Source: Fidelibacterota bacterium
GTDB taxonomy: Bacteria; Fidelibacterota; Marinisomatia; Marinisomatales; TCS55
DNA: 64,000 nt
Assembly (NCBI GenBank): GCA_014382015.1
Contig: JACNKN010000041.1
Span: 82,407 to 146,406, forward strand
Direction: 5' to 3'
Within the stretch, counting starts at the first letter, position 1. The number at the start of each line of letters is the position of its first letter. The notes under the pieces were generated by a model. It was not told the origin of the DNA, made no database searches, and saw only the letters and a program-made list of their open reading frames with translations. Positions 17,647 to 26,569 of this stretch are shown here, piece by piece. The translations under genes were made by a program, and so were the position numbers.

Positions 17647-18963
17647 ATGGCAAATCCAGTTATTGCAATTGTTGGCCGCCCCAATGTGGGAAAATCCACT
17701 TTTTTTAATCGTATTCTGAAACAGAAAAAAGCGATTGTTGATGCAATAGAAGGTATCACCCGAGATCGGATTTATGGTGACATGGATTGGGTGGGGCACA
17801 ACCTGACTTTTGTGGATACGGGGGGATATATACCAGAAGACGTGGATATATTTAACAGTGCCATTCGTCAACAGGCTCAGGCAGCTGTGGCGGAAGCAGA
17901 TCTTATTTTGTTTATGGTGGATGGAAAAGAAGACCCAACCGCGTCCGATAAAACATTGGCCCAATTCGTTCGGGAAACTGGGAAGAAAGCCATTTTAGTT
18001 GTTAATAAATGTGATACGTTAGAATTAGATAAACAAGTGAATGGATTCTATAAATTAGGTATAGACCCTATGCATCCCGTTTCTTCTTTATCTGGCCGCC
18101 TCACAGGTGATCTTTTAGATCTCATTTTAGATCAACTCGACTTGAAAAATACAAAGCCAATCGTGGATGATGAAAAAGGGATGCGGTTGGCCATCGTGGG
18201 CATGCCTAATGTGGGAAAATCATCTTTAACCAACGCATTGCTCAGGAAAGAGCAATCCATTGTTACACCCATTGCAGGCACGACGCGAGATTCAATCGAT
18301 TCAATATTAAAATATTATGGAAATGAAATTACACTGGTGGATACGGCAGGACTGCGAAAGCGGAGCAAAGTGAGTGACAGTATTGAATTCTACAGTACGC
18401 TTCGAACCCAGCGAGCCATTGAACATTGTGATGTTGCCTTAGTTTTGATTGATGGGGAAAAAGGGTTTAGCAAACAGGATAAATCCATCGTGGACTATGT
18501 CATTAAAAAGGGCAAGGGGTTGGTCCTGCTTGTGAATAAATGGGATTTGGTGGATAAGGATACCCATACCATGAAAGATTTTACGGATGAAATTGCTTAC
18601 CAGTTCCGTTCATTGGCCCACTACCCCATTCTATTTATTTCTGCTTTAACCAAGCAGCGCGTTTCAAAAGTGTTGGGCACGGCACACCGTGTGTATGAAT
18701 CCAAACAAAATTCGATTTCAACATCTAAGTTAAATAAATTTCTTCGGAAATTAATTGCAAAGCAATCACCTCCAGCCACACATGGAAAGGTCATCAATTT
18801 AAATTACATGACCCAGGTACATAGGGCACCTCATCTTTTTGTTATTTTTTCAAATCAACCCAAATTGGTACCCATGAGCTATCGTCGTTTTATTGAGAAT
18901 CAACTCCGGGAGCAATTTGACTTGGTTGGAATACCGATTCGTATTTCGTTCCGGCGGAAATAA
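17647..18963 (+). CDS. der: Ribosome biogenesis GTPase Der (EngA)
   Basis: A 438-residue double GTPase required for 50S subunit assembly. The two G domains have P-loops GRPNVGKS (residues 10-17) and GMPNVGKS (185-192), switch motifs DTGGY and DTAGL, and NKCD and NKWD specificity motifs. A KH-like C-terminal domain follows (HLFVIFSNQPKLVPMSYRRF, then IRISFRRK). The gene follows the DUF512 gene after 184 bases that contain a perfect GC-rich palindrome just before the ATG. A long stem-loop stands after its stop. Confidence 0.97.
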   Translation: MANPVIAIVGRPNVGKSTFFNRILKQKKAIVDAIEGITRDRIYGDMDWVGHNLTFVDTGGYIPEDVDIFNSAIRQQAQAAVAEADLILFMVDGKEDPTASDKTLAQFVRETGKKAILVVNKCDTLELDKQVNGFYKLGIDPMHPVSSLSGRLTGDLLDLILDQLDLKNTKPIVDDEKGMRLAIVGMPNVGKSSLTNALLRKEQSIVTPIAGTTRDSIDSILKYYGNEITLVDTAGLRKRSKVSDSIEFYSTLRTQRAIEHCDVALVLIDGEKGFSKQDKSIVDYVIKKGKGLVLLVNKWDLVDKDTHTMKDFTDEIAYQFRSLAHYPILFISALTKQRVSKVLGTAHRVYESKQNSISTSKLNKFLRKLIAKQSPPATHGKVINLNYMTQVHRAPHLFVIFSNQPKLVPMSYRRFIENQLREQFDLVGIPIRISFRRK

Positions 18964-19019
18964 TCATCCCATTTGATGGACATTCTAATTTGATATTAAA
19001 ATTTCTGGGGATAAAAAGA

Positions 19020-19092
19020 AAAGCGAGCGCGAATTAAACCAAGGAGGGTAGTGAGGTAAAAGGAGTTGGTAAAAGAAATTCGCACTCGCTTT
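19020..19092. repeat. Long imperfect stem-loop downstream of der
   Basis: Arms at 19020-19035 and 19077-19092 pair over 16 bp with a single mismatch. Inside, ACCAA (19038-19042) pairs with TTGGT (19066-19070), enclosing a purine-rich GGAGGG...AGGAG core. There is no T-run, so it is not a standard terminator. Its arm shares the 9-mer GCGCGAATT with the palindrome upstream of der. Confidence 0.6.
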
Positions 19093-19132
19093 ACCACATT
19101 AGACACCAACTTTTGAAAAAGGTTCCCATAAA

Positions 19133-20101
19133 ATGAAAAAAATAATAACCGTTGTGATCTGGATCACATTTTGGATCTTTACTTCATCCTGCAGTCAGGA
19201 TATCTCCCCCCTGACTATCGGGTTTTGGAACGTAGAAAATCTGTTTGATTTAGAGAATGATCCGGAAAAAAATGATGATGAATTTGCTGTAGGAGGACGG
19301 AAAAATGTAACCCGTGAGATTTACGATTTAAAAATAAAAAATACAGCAGAAGTTTTGGCTGATCTCAATGCGGATGTGGTGGGATTATGCGAAGTTGAGA
19401 CTCAGGGGGTCCTTATAGATTTAAACGATGCCTATACCAGTAGAGACTATAAAATCGTCCATTATGAATCTCCCGATTTCAGGGGCATAGACAATGCACT
19501 ACTTTATGATCCATCTGTATTTAAGGTGGTGGAAAGCAGGGCGATTGGGAATCCACTTCCCAATGACGGTAAAACACGGGATATTCTTTACGTGGAAGGT
19601 GAATATGGGGGTGAAACAATTCATCTATTTGTGAATCATTGGCCATCCAATTATGGCGGCAGAAAAAAAGCCATTCCCAAAAGAGCCGCCACTGCTCAAC
19701 TTATTGTAAAAGAAATTTCAAAAATATTATTACAGAATGCCGGTGCAGAAATTGTCCTTTTGGGGGACTTCAATGAAAATCCGGACGAAATGAATGTTCA
19801 ATCGTTAAAAACGGTTGGATTAACCAGTCTGATGGAGCCCATGATTGGAACGCCGAACATGGGTACTTATGTGTACCGTGGGCAGGATTTATTCTATGAT
19901 CAAATAGTCGTCAGTGAAGGGTTAAAAGATAAACAAGGGTTGGGCCTTGATCCTGAGAGTGTGATGATCCTTGATTTAATGAAATATCGACAGCAGGAGG
20001 GAGATTATGCCCATTATCCTTTTCGCTTCTGGGCGGGAAATCGCCTATTGGGTGGTTATTCAGATCACCTGGCAGTCCGAGTGACTATTATCTTAAAATA
20101 A
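19133..20101 (+). CDS. Endonuclease/exonuclease/phosphatase-fold lipoprotein
   Basis: A 322-residue protein of the EEP superfamily, which includes DNase I-like nucleases and phosphodiesterases. The family marks are visible in order: GFWNVENLFD (metal-binding Asn and Glu region), CEVET, VNHWPSNYGG, LLGDFNENP and the final YSDHLAV. The N-terminus is a signal sequence with lipobox T-S-S-C (Cys20), so the enzyme should sit on the outside of a membrane. The substrate could be nucleic acid, a nucleotide or a phosphoester. It appears monocistronic, flanked by structured repeats on both sides. Confidence 0.87.
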   Translation: MKKIITVVIWITFWIFTSSCSQDISPLTIGFWNVENLFDLENDPEKNDDEFAVGGRKNVTREIYDLKIKNTAEVLADLNADVVGLCEVETQGVLIDLNDAYTSRDYKIVHYESPDFRGIDNALLYDPSVFKVVESRAIGNPLPNDGKTRDILYVEGEYGGETIHLFVNHWPSNYGGRKKAIPKRAATAQLIVKEISKILLQNAGAEIVLLGDFNENPDEMNVQSLKTVGLTSLMEPMIGTPNMGTYVYRGQDLFYDQIVVSEGLKDKQGLGLDPESVMILDLMKYRQQEGDYAHYPFRFWAGNRLLGGYSDHLAVRVTIILK

Positions 20102-20145
20102 ATCATCATATTTATTTGACCTTTTTTTTTAATTCTCCAATAAAT

Positions 20146-20362
20146 ATTTGACCCCATCTCCGCCTACCCTTCGAGGGCGGACAAGTAAATCTTCCCCCAG
20201 CCTGTTCCCATTGAAGGGCTGGTAGGCATAAAAGGAAGACTTTAATGGATGGGAAGAGATTACAAGGGTTTGGATGATTTAATTGTTTTGTAGGTGATTT
20301 TATAATTCATAATTAGAACAATATATTTTCCTCTGTCAAGGGGAAATACAAAGGGGTCAAAT
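20146..20362. repeat. MITE-like structured intergenic segment bounded by a 10-bp inverted repeat
   Basis: ATTTGACCCC (20146-20155) recurs inverted as GGGGTCAAAT (20353-20362). Inside are a GC-rich hairpin (TCCGCC 20159-20164 with GGCGGA 20176-20181), a further pair GCCTACC (20162-20168) with GGTAGGC (20221-20227), and AGCC with GGCT at the centre. No ORF is present. The arrangement resembles a small non-autonomous palindromic element, but no target-site duplication is obvious and no second copy lies in the window. Confidence 0.4.
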
Positions 20363-20377
20363 GATTTGGGAAAACTT

Positions 20378-22321
20378 TCAGCTCTTAGGGGAATACCAAA
20401 TTGGAGACGACCAGGCTCTTTCACGGACGGTCATTGAAATATGGTCCGGATATTGAGTACCGTACCTTATTTGATCCCATAATTGCCAGCTCGCTGTGGG
20501 TATTTCAATCACCCGTACATAGTAGAATGCCTTCGCTTCCGGATCAAATTCCGGATCATTCCAAACCACCAACAATTCTTCCGCACCCACATCGGTTGAA
20601 AAAGCGCCTGTTTTTAAATCGACAGTCGCACCATTATCTGAAACACTGCCATCCGCATTTATATTTCGTCTATCCGAAAGGGCCACATTAAAAATCTTCT
20701 CATGGAGTTCCCCATCTTTATGCCATCCTTTTACAACCTGGATTCGATCCAGATTTGCGCCGATAGAATCTTTTTTAGCCCAAATGAGGAATTCAGCCTT
20801 GGCCGTATTGTTAGGTAAGTCTTTTCCCATAGGTACACCATTCGCATAGCCATCTTTCACCAATGCTTCATTAGATACATAATCATTCAGGAAACCATTA
20901 CCGCCAAAAAACCGTAATTGAATCCGGCTGCCACTGGTGGCATAGCATTCTTTAGATTTTAATGCATCGTATATATATCCCCGAGAATTTTCCTCGGCCC
21001 AGACTGCCACCAATCCGCCGGGATTAACCACTTCATAGATATGTAACGATTCATCCAATACCCATCGTTGGGCAGCGCGGGCTTCCGGGAAAAAATCTGC
21101 AATAGCGTTATTCCCCGTATTGCTGTTTTCTTCCACTTTTCCCGGTGTAGCTGTGTGGGTATCGGTGCTGCCAATCATGCCAAATTTGAAAGGATTGACG
21201 CCATGGGTGTGCTCATGTTCCAAGCCTTTTTTCAGGGCCCACCGAACGTAATTGTTTTCCTGGGGTGGGAGATGGGCATAGTTTTCGAATCCGGCAAATT
21301 CATCATTTTTCCAAAAGGCAGCATGGACCTCCGAACTACCTTTTGCTTGATGTACTTCTACCAACGGTTCAAAATCCTGACGCAGTTGGGCATATTCTTT
21401 TGTCATAGGATTTCCATTCGCATCCCTGTCAGAAAAAGCACCGCCATCGGCCAAGTTTGTATTATGGGGGATGGCCATGGCGGTGGCGCCCTCATCGGTG
21501 ATGTGCTGAAGCCATGTCCACAGTGCTTCTTCGTGTTTTAATTCAAAAGAACTCAATGGATAGTCAGGGAGCATCATATCCCGGAAAATTATATTTCGGT
21601 GAAGGTGGGCTCTTCCGCTTGTATGGGACCACTCATAACCGGCGAATGTAGTGAATTTTCCCGGCTCATAATGTTTTTCTGCTGCATCCAGGATAATGTC
21701 CCAAGCCTGAGTCGTGGTGCTGTATCCTCTGAAAAAACGGGGATGGGTTGGATCCTCTTCTCCTGCATTATGGAGGGCTGCATTAAATAATTTCCGCTGT
21801 CGCGTTGTATCGATGTACACGGGACTATCCGGATCATGGATAGAATAAATGGGTTCATCCGGTTCGTGGATGGCTCGAAATAATCGGGGTAAGATAGCAT
21901 TATGACCCGGTTCGTCTGCATTTTGAACCGTCATCAATTCGCCAATCGCTTCTGCATGATCCGTGACCGCAGAAAAATCCAGGGGCCGTTCGATTTGTAC
22001 CTTTTTACCGAATATTTTTATGGCCTCACCTCGGGCAAAATTGTAAGCATCTTCCGGGTTGGCCAATGTGCCGCCCACATATGCATCTAAAGACAGAGAG
22101 GTGTGAACATGCAAATCGCCAAAGTACAGATTTCGCTGGGGATTGGGTGTTAACTGGTTTTCTTCTCTAAATCGATCGGTACGGGTTTTATCCGTGATGG
22201 GGTTGGGTACTGGATCTAAAATTGGACCATCGGGGAATAAGCTTTTATAGATGATGCTTCCCACCAAAAGAACAAGGATTAGGGTGGTAATTAAGATATT
22301 TTGTTTATTTGGTTTTGCCAT
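20378..22321 (-). CDS. DUF3604 domain protein, membrane-anchored
   Basis: A 647-residue protein with an N-terminal hydrophobic segment (about residues 8-25) that is either a signal anchor or an uncleaved signal. The rest matches DUF3604, a family with PHP-like metal-binding motifs: GDLHVHTS with H71 and H73, AVTDHAE, HTSGRAHLHRN and GSTDTHTATPG. Such motifs suggest a metal-dependent hydrolase acting outside the cytoplasmic membrane, but I know of no established substrate. The gene is alone, divergent from the initiator tRNA. Confidence 0.85.
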   Translation of the reverse strand: MAKPNKQNILITTLILVLLVGSIIYKSLFPDGPILDPVPNPITDKTRTDRFREENQLTPNPQRNLYFGDLHVHTSLSLDAYVGGTLANPEDAYNFARGEAIKIFGKKVQIERPLDFSAVTDHAEAIGELMTVQNADEPGHNAILPRLFRAIHEPDEPIYSIHDPDSPVYIDTTRQRKLFNAALHNAGEEDPTHPRFFRGYSTTTQAWDIILDAAEKHYEPGKFTTFAGYEWSHTSGRAHLHRNIIFRDMMLPDYPLSSFELKHEEALWTWLQHITDEGATAMAIPHNTNLADGGAFSDRDANGNPMTKEYAQLRQDFEPLVEVHQAKGSSEVHAAFWKNDEFAGFENYAHLPPQENNYVRWALKKGLEHEHTHGVNPFKFGMIGSTDTHTATPGKVEENSNTGNNAIADFFPEARAAQRWVLDESLHIYEVVNPGGLVAVWAEENSRGYIYDALKSKECYATSGSRIQLRFFGGNGFLNDYVSNEALVKDGYANGVPMGKDLPNNTAKAEFLIWAKKDSIGANLDRIQVVKGWHKDGELHEKIFNVALSDRRNINADGSVSDNGATVDLKTGAFSTDVGAEELLVVWNDPEFDPEAKAFYYVRVIEIPTASWQLWDQIRYGTQYPDHISMTVRERAWSSPIWYSPKS

Positions 22322-22534
22322 GGGTGTAAATCGCTTTGGTTTCTTTGAGTGGTTCTATATTTTTTAAAATAATTTCCCGGGTTAAGGGGTCGAAACGTAA
22401 GACATTTTTTCTTTTTCAATCTATAATTATCACTTTTTGTTTTTCGGTGAATATTTAATTTGTCTCCCAAAATAAACTAATATAATTTTGCCGGCCTTCT
22501 ATCGAAAGAAAAGGTGCTTTTTAACACAAGAATT
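22322..22534. other. AT-rich intergenic region upstream of tRNA-fMet
   Basis: About 210 bases without an ORF between the DUF3604 start and the partial tRNA copy. It must hold the DUF3604 promoter (minus strand) and probably the tRNA promoter. I see only AT-rich sequence and no convincing promoter boxes. Confidence 0.4.
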
Positions 22535-22600
22535 CATGACGCGGGGTGCCTGCCCGACTGAAGTCATTCAGGCGGGGAGCAGTCAAGTAACTGCAACCGG
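22535..22600 (+). repeat. Partial copy of the tRNA-fMet 5' end, split by a palindrome
   Basis: CATGACGCGGGGTG (22535-22548) is an exact copy of 22621-22634, which covers the five bases before the intact tRNA-fMet and its first nine. After this the copy is interrupted by about 27 bases with a palindrome (GCCTG 22548-22552 with CAGGC 22569-22573, inner GACT/AGTC), and then the tRNA sequence resumes with GGAGCAGTC before diverging. It cannot fold as a tRNA. Confidence 0.6.
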
Positions 22601-22625
22601 TATACCGATTGTCAAAAAGACATGA

Positions 22626-22699
<74 letters not shown>

Positions 22700-22707
22700 C
22701 AAAAACC

Positions 22708-22734
22708 AAAAAGGTCTCGAAAGAGGCCTTTTTT
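22708..22734 (+). terminator. Rho-independent terminator after tRNA-fMet
   Basis: Stem AAAAAGGTCTC (22708-22718) with GAGGCCTTTTT (22723-22733), one T-G wobble, GAAA tetraloop, ending in six T residues. It starts 8 bases after the tRNA. Confidence 0.92.
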
Positions 22735-22833
22735 GATTTGTAAACATTAGCAAGTCAGTCTTAAAATATTTTGTAATTTCAATTACTATTATTTAGTAGA
22801 AGAAAGCTGTTCAATCATTTAAAGGATTACGAA

Positions 22834-24735
22834 ATGACTAAATATTTAATTTTGAAAACTTGGGTTCTCTCAATACTATTATTGAGCCTTTCTGTACTCC
22901 AAGCCCAATCCTCCAAGGATATTTGGACTCAATTAGAATCCATCGCAGTGATAGATCAAAAAGTCATGATGCCTATGCGGGATGGTGTACGTCTGGCCAC
23001 AGATATTTATCGGCCAAAGACAGACGAACCTGTGCCCATTATTTTTTCTCGAACGCCTTATAATTTTAATACTTGGAAAGAGGGTAAAAAAACCACTCGG
23101 ACGGCAATCCGCGCTTATGAAGCAGTAAAAAGAGGTTATGCTTATGTGGTTCAGAATGAAAGAGGACGATATTATTCTGAAGGAGAATGGGATATTTTAG
23201 GTACACCCCTCACCGATGGCTATGATGCATTCACATGGATGAAGAATCAATCTTGGTCCAACGGGAAAATTGGAACATATGGTTGTTCATCCACAGCGGA
23301 ATGGCAAATGGCTGTGGCCGCGCTGGATCACCCATCTCACGCAGCCATGGTTCCCATGGGTTTTGGGGCTGGCGTAGGTCGAGTTGGGGATTTTTATGAG
23401 CAGGGAAACTGGTATAGGGGTGGTGCCCAGCAGATGTTATTTACCGCATGGCTGTATGGCGTAGAACACGACAAGTTTAAGCCCAGGATTCCTGCCGGGG
23501 CTTCTCAGGAAGATCTCATTCGTATCTCCCGTTTTTATGATCTGGCACCGGAAAATCCTTCCATTGATATGTCAGAAGCACTGTCCCATTTACCAGTATC
23601 GGATATTTTAAAAAACGTCAATGGGAAAAAAGAAGTATACGATAAAATGATTTTTAGGAAACCCAACGATCCGGCTTGGTATACGGGGGGATTATATCAC
23701 GATGATATGGGCTTCGGGGTTCCAAGTTTTTGGTTTTGCTCCTGGTATGATGTCTCTATCAGTCCGAACCTGGCTTTATTCAACCATGTGAGAAACAATA
23801 TCAAAGATCCAGCTGTTTCAAATAATCAGTATTTGGTGATTGCACCCACACTCCATTGTGCTTACACCCGGGCCACAGAAAATACAATTGTGGGCGAAAG
23901 AAATGTGGGAGATGCCCGTTTAAACTATGACGAGCAGATTTATAGCTGGTTTGATTTGTGGCTCAAAGGGGAGAAGAATGGTTTTAAGGAAAACACTCCC
24001 CGGGTGCAGTATTATACCATGGGTTCAAACCAATGGCAGCAGGCAGAACAATGGCCGCCCAAATCTGCCAAAATGAAGACTTTTTACCTATCCAGCAAGG
24101 GTGGTGCCAATAGTTTATACGGCGATGGAAAATTGGGTAAAGCTAAGCCCGGGAAAAAAACTCCCCATGATTCGTTTACTTATGACCCCATGAATCCGGT
24201 TAAATCCTACGGTGGGAATGTCTGTTGTACAGGGAATGCAGTAAAAGGTGGCTCATTCGATCAACAGCATATAGAAACGCGAAATGATATTCTTGTATAT
24301 ACGTCTGCACCTCTGAACAAGGGTATTGAAGTATCAGGATTTATTGAAACAACCCTTTATGTTGCCTCAGATGTAAAGGATACTGATTTTACCATTAAAC
24401 TCATTGATGTGTACCCCGATGGACGGGCATATAATTTGGATGAAACGATTCAACGTGTCCGTTATAGAAATGGGTATGACAAAGAAGAATTCATGAAAAA
24501 GGGGCGCGTTTACAAAATAGAAATGACACCCATGTCAACCAGTAACTATTTTGAAAAAGGACACCAGATTCGGATTGAAATATCCAGTAGTAATTTCCCC
24601 AGATTTACGCGTAATCTGAATACCGGCGGTAATAATTTTGATGAGTCAGAGGGCGTGGTTGCAAATAACCAGATTCATCATAGTTTAAAATATCCATCCC
24701 AAATCAGATTGCCCATAATAAATAATGCTAAATAA
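22834..24735 (+). CDS. CocE/NonD-family hydrolase (S15-like), exported
   Basis: A 633-residue alpha/beta hydrolase of the CocE/X-Pro dipeptidyl-peptidase S15 group. A signal peptide covers about residues 1-25. The typical start [16 protein letters not shown] is followed by the nucleophile region [11 protein letters not shown], where S152 occupies the G-x-S position, and by the catalytic His in the [10 protein letters not shown] segment. The C-terminal jelly-roll domain (residues from about 450) has [19 protein letters not shown] and [20 protein letters not shown]. Members cleave proline dipeptides or esters; which one is not decidable here. It should act outside the cytoplasmic membrane. Confidence 0.9.
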   Translation: MTKYLILKTWVLSILLLSLSVLQAQSSKDIWTQLESIAVIDQKVMMPMRDGVRLATDIYRPKTDEPVPIIFSRTPYNFNTWKEGKKTTRTAIRAYEAVKRGYAYVVQNERGRYYSEGEWDILGTPLTDGYDAFTWMKNQSWSNGKIGTYGCSSTAEWQMAVAALDHPSHAAMVPMGFGAGVGRVGDFYEQGNWYRGGAQQMLFTAWLYGVEHDKFKPRIPAGASQEDLIRISRFYDLAPENPSIDMSEALSHLPVSDILKNVNGKKEVYDKMIFRKPNDPAWYTGGLYHDDMGFGVPSFWFCSWYDVSISPNLALFNHVRNNIKDPAVSNNQYLVIAPTLHCAYTRATENTIVGERNVGDARLNYDEQIYSWFDLWLKGEKNGFKENTPRVQYYTMGSNQWQQAEQWPPKSAKMKTFYLSSKGGANSLYGDGKLGKAKPGKKTPHDSFTYDPMNPVKSYGGNVCCTGNAVKGGSFDQQHIETRNDILVYTSAPLNKGIEVSGFIETTLYVASDVKDTDFTIKLIDVYPDGRAYNLDETIQRVRYRNGYDKEEFMKKGRVYKIEMTPMSTSNYFEKGHQIRIEISSSNFPRFTRNLNTGGNNFDESEGVVANNQIHHSLKYPSQIRLPIINNAK

Positions 24736-24753
24736 TTTTCTTGGAATAAATTC

Positions 24754-25131
24754 TTGGAGATTAAGATTAAAGAAGTAAATAATGTATCAAAGAATGGGCA
24801 GTTGACTAACCCCCGTCTGATCCGGGAAAAGGAGACTGTAGATGCCATGATTCAGATTTATTGTTCCAATAATCATAACACTGAATCGGATCTATGTGCA
24901 GAATGTACACACCTTTCAGATTATGCAGAACATCGATTGATTCACTGTCCATTCGATGAAAATAAACCTACGTGCGTCAAATGTGAAATTCATTGTTATA
25001 CTCGGGAGATGAAAAACGAAATAAAAATGGTTATGAAATATGCAGGGCCAAGGATGCTTTTTCGTCATCCCTTATTAACGATTCGCCATTATATTAATGA
25101 GCATAAGTCCATGGGTAAACTGGAGGAGTAA
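24754..25131 (+). CDS. YgbA-type (nitrous oxide-stimulated promoter family) Cys-rich protein
   Basis: A small Cys-rich protein resembling the YgbA_NO family: a conserved RLIREKETVDAMIQIYC start, a CAEC pair, HRLIHCPF, and the CVKCEIHCY motif followed by a KYAGPRMLFRHPLLTIRH end. Members are expressed under nitrosative stress in enterobacteria; the Cys cluster suggests metal or Fe-S binding. The start is uncertain: I use TTG at 24754 (125 residues), but another TTG about 17 codons later is possible and no ATG precedes the conserved part. It follows the CocE-type gene by 18 bases. Confidence 0.75.
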   Translation: MEIKIKEVNNVSKNGQLTNPRLIREKETVDAMIQIYCSNNHNTESDLCAECTHLSDYAEHRLIHCPFDENKPTCVKCEIHCYTREMKNEIKMVMKYAGPRMLFRHPLLTIRHYINEHKSMGKLEE

Positions 25132-25212
25132 AACCATAGATTTAATAAAGTAAGAAGGCTTTTATACACGTTTGACCTGTTTTAGGGGCGCTTTTATCTT
25201 TAGATTTGGTAT

Positions 25213-25800
25213 ATGAAAAATATGTTCGGACTTATACCAGTCAACTCTTTTTTAAAAACGACACTTTTTATTTTAATCTTTTCCGGCTGTTCCAACTTAA
25301 TGAAGCAGCAAGATCAAATTCCATTTGAACCACCTGCTAAACTAAACTATAAAAAACATTTTACACGTCATCAATCGACCCTCGATCCTATTGAGGGTAT
25401 TTGGACTGAATATGTAGTGGGAACCCTTTCTGAAGACGGAAAAGTTATCAAACGGAAGGAAATTCCAAAACGGGCCATCTGGATCATTATTAAAAGTAAA
25501 GGAGAATACCGGATTTTAAATGAATATGGCGAGCAGAATAAATTTATCGCTTCCTTTAAACGAACTCCTAAAAAAAATACATATACTTTTAATGTATATT
25601 ATTTGGAATCAAAAGACCGTGTGATGGCGGAGGCTACATTGGTTAACGGTAATCGGTTAGAAATGGCATTTGACGCCCCGAAAGGTATTTTTGAAGAAAA
25701 CTATAAAGAATTTATGGGTCCCAATCATTCTGCCGGTTCCGATAAACAATTAACATTGCATTGGCAATTTAACTGGTTGAAAAGCTTTCCACATGATTGA
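25213..25800 (+). CDS. Hypothetical lipoprotein
   Basis: A 195-residue protein with an N-terminal signal and lipobox F-S-G-C (Cys26), so it is predicted to be lipid-anchored. The mature part, from about residue 60, contains a compact beta-rich region starting DPIEGIWTEYVVGTL, with alternating strands to the end (TLHWQFNWLKSF). This looks like a small lipocalin-type or DUF barrel, but I recognise no named family. Its 3' end overlaps the TauE-type permease gene by 8 bases, so the two are probably co-translated. Confidence 0.7.
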   Translation: MKNMFGLIPVNSFLKTTLFILIFSGCSNLMKQQDQIPFEPPAKLNYKKHFTRHQSTLDPIEGIWTEYVVGTLSEDGKVIKRKEIPKRAIWIIIKSKGEYRILNEYGEQNKFIASFKRTPKKNTYTFNVYYLESKDRVMAEATLVNGNRLEMAFDAPKGIFEENYKEFMGPNHSAGSDKQLTLHWQFNWLKSFPHD

Positions 25801-26551
25801 AACCATTATTCTTATCATTGCCGCTTTTTTGACGTCCATGCTTTCTGCCATTATAGGTATGGGCGGCGGGGTGACCCTCCTGGGAATTATGGCAGTCATT
25901 ATTCCGGAAGGATATATGGTGGTGGCGCTCCATGGCGTCATTCAATTGGTAAGTAATGTGACTCGAAGTGTTGTGTATAGAACCCATCTCCATCGGCCCA
26001 TATTCAATCAGTTTGTTATGGGTGTTATTCCCGGATTGATTCTGGCTGTAATTATCATCCTGGGATTAATGAAATGGGTAGATGTGCATTCTGCCAGCGA
26101 AATTAAAATAGATTTCCTGAAACCCTTAATCGGAATCTATATCCTATGGTTTTTATTGCTCAGGAAAAAGGGTAAACCTGTGGCTGAGAATGCATTCTTG
26201 TGGATGGGAGGACTCAGTGGGTTGGTTACCGTTTTTATTGGTGCTTCAGGACCATTAATCGCACCATTTTTCATTAATAAAGAAATCACGAAAGAAAATG
26301 TGATTTCTACAAAGGCGGCATGTCAAGCTGTGGGTCACCTTGGGAAAATGCCTATTTTTATATTTTTGTTTGATGTGAACTATTTATCAGAATGGACAAT
26401 TTTGCTTCCATTGGTTTTTGCCGTGTATTTCGGAACAAAACTTGGGAAACGGATGTTGGGAAAATTACCAGAAGCCACATTTAAATTGATATTTAAAATT
26501 GTCCTGGCACTCATTGCGGTCCGATTGATTCTTTTCGGTTTTATCCAATAA
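25793..26551 (+). CDS. TauE/SafE-family permease
   Basis: A 252-residue membrane protein with about eight hydrophobic segments in two repeats. The signature glycine clusters MLSAIIGMGGGVTLLG (N-terminal repeat) and GLSGLVTVFIGASGPLIAPFF (C-terminal repeat) identify the TauE/SafE/DUF81 family, proposed to move sulfite, sulfoacetate or other small organic anions across the inner membrane. The exact substrate cannot be read from the sequence. It overlaps the lipoprotein gene and is followed after 18 bases by an FAD oxidoreductase. Confidence 0.88.
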   Translation: MIETIILIIAAFLTSMLSAIIGMGGGVTLLGIMAVIIPEGYMVVALHGVIQLVSNVTRSVVYRTHLHRPIFNQFVMGVIPGLILAVIIILGLMKWVDVHSASEIKIDFLKPLIGIYILWFLLLRKKGKPVAENAFLWMGGLSGLVTVFIGASGPLIAPFFINKEITKENVISTKAACQAVGHLGKMPIFIFLFDVNYLSEWTILLPLVFAVYFGTKLGKRMLGKLPEATFKLIFKIVLALIAVRLILFGFIQ

Positions 26552-26569
26552 AGTTTCCAGGACCTTGTA

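Noticed and set aside
21068..21541. A 157-codon open frame on the plus strand
   Set aside because: It lies wholly antisense to the DUF3604 gene, which has clear family motifs; the frame has no domain pattern.
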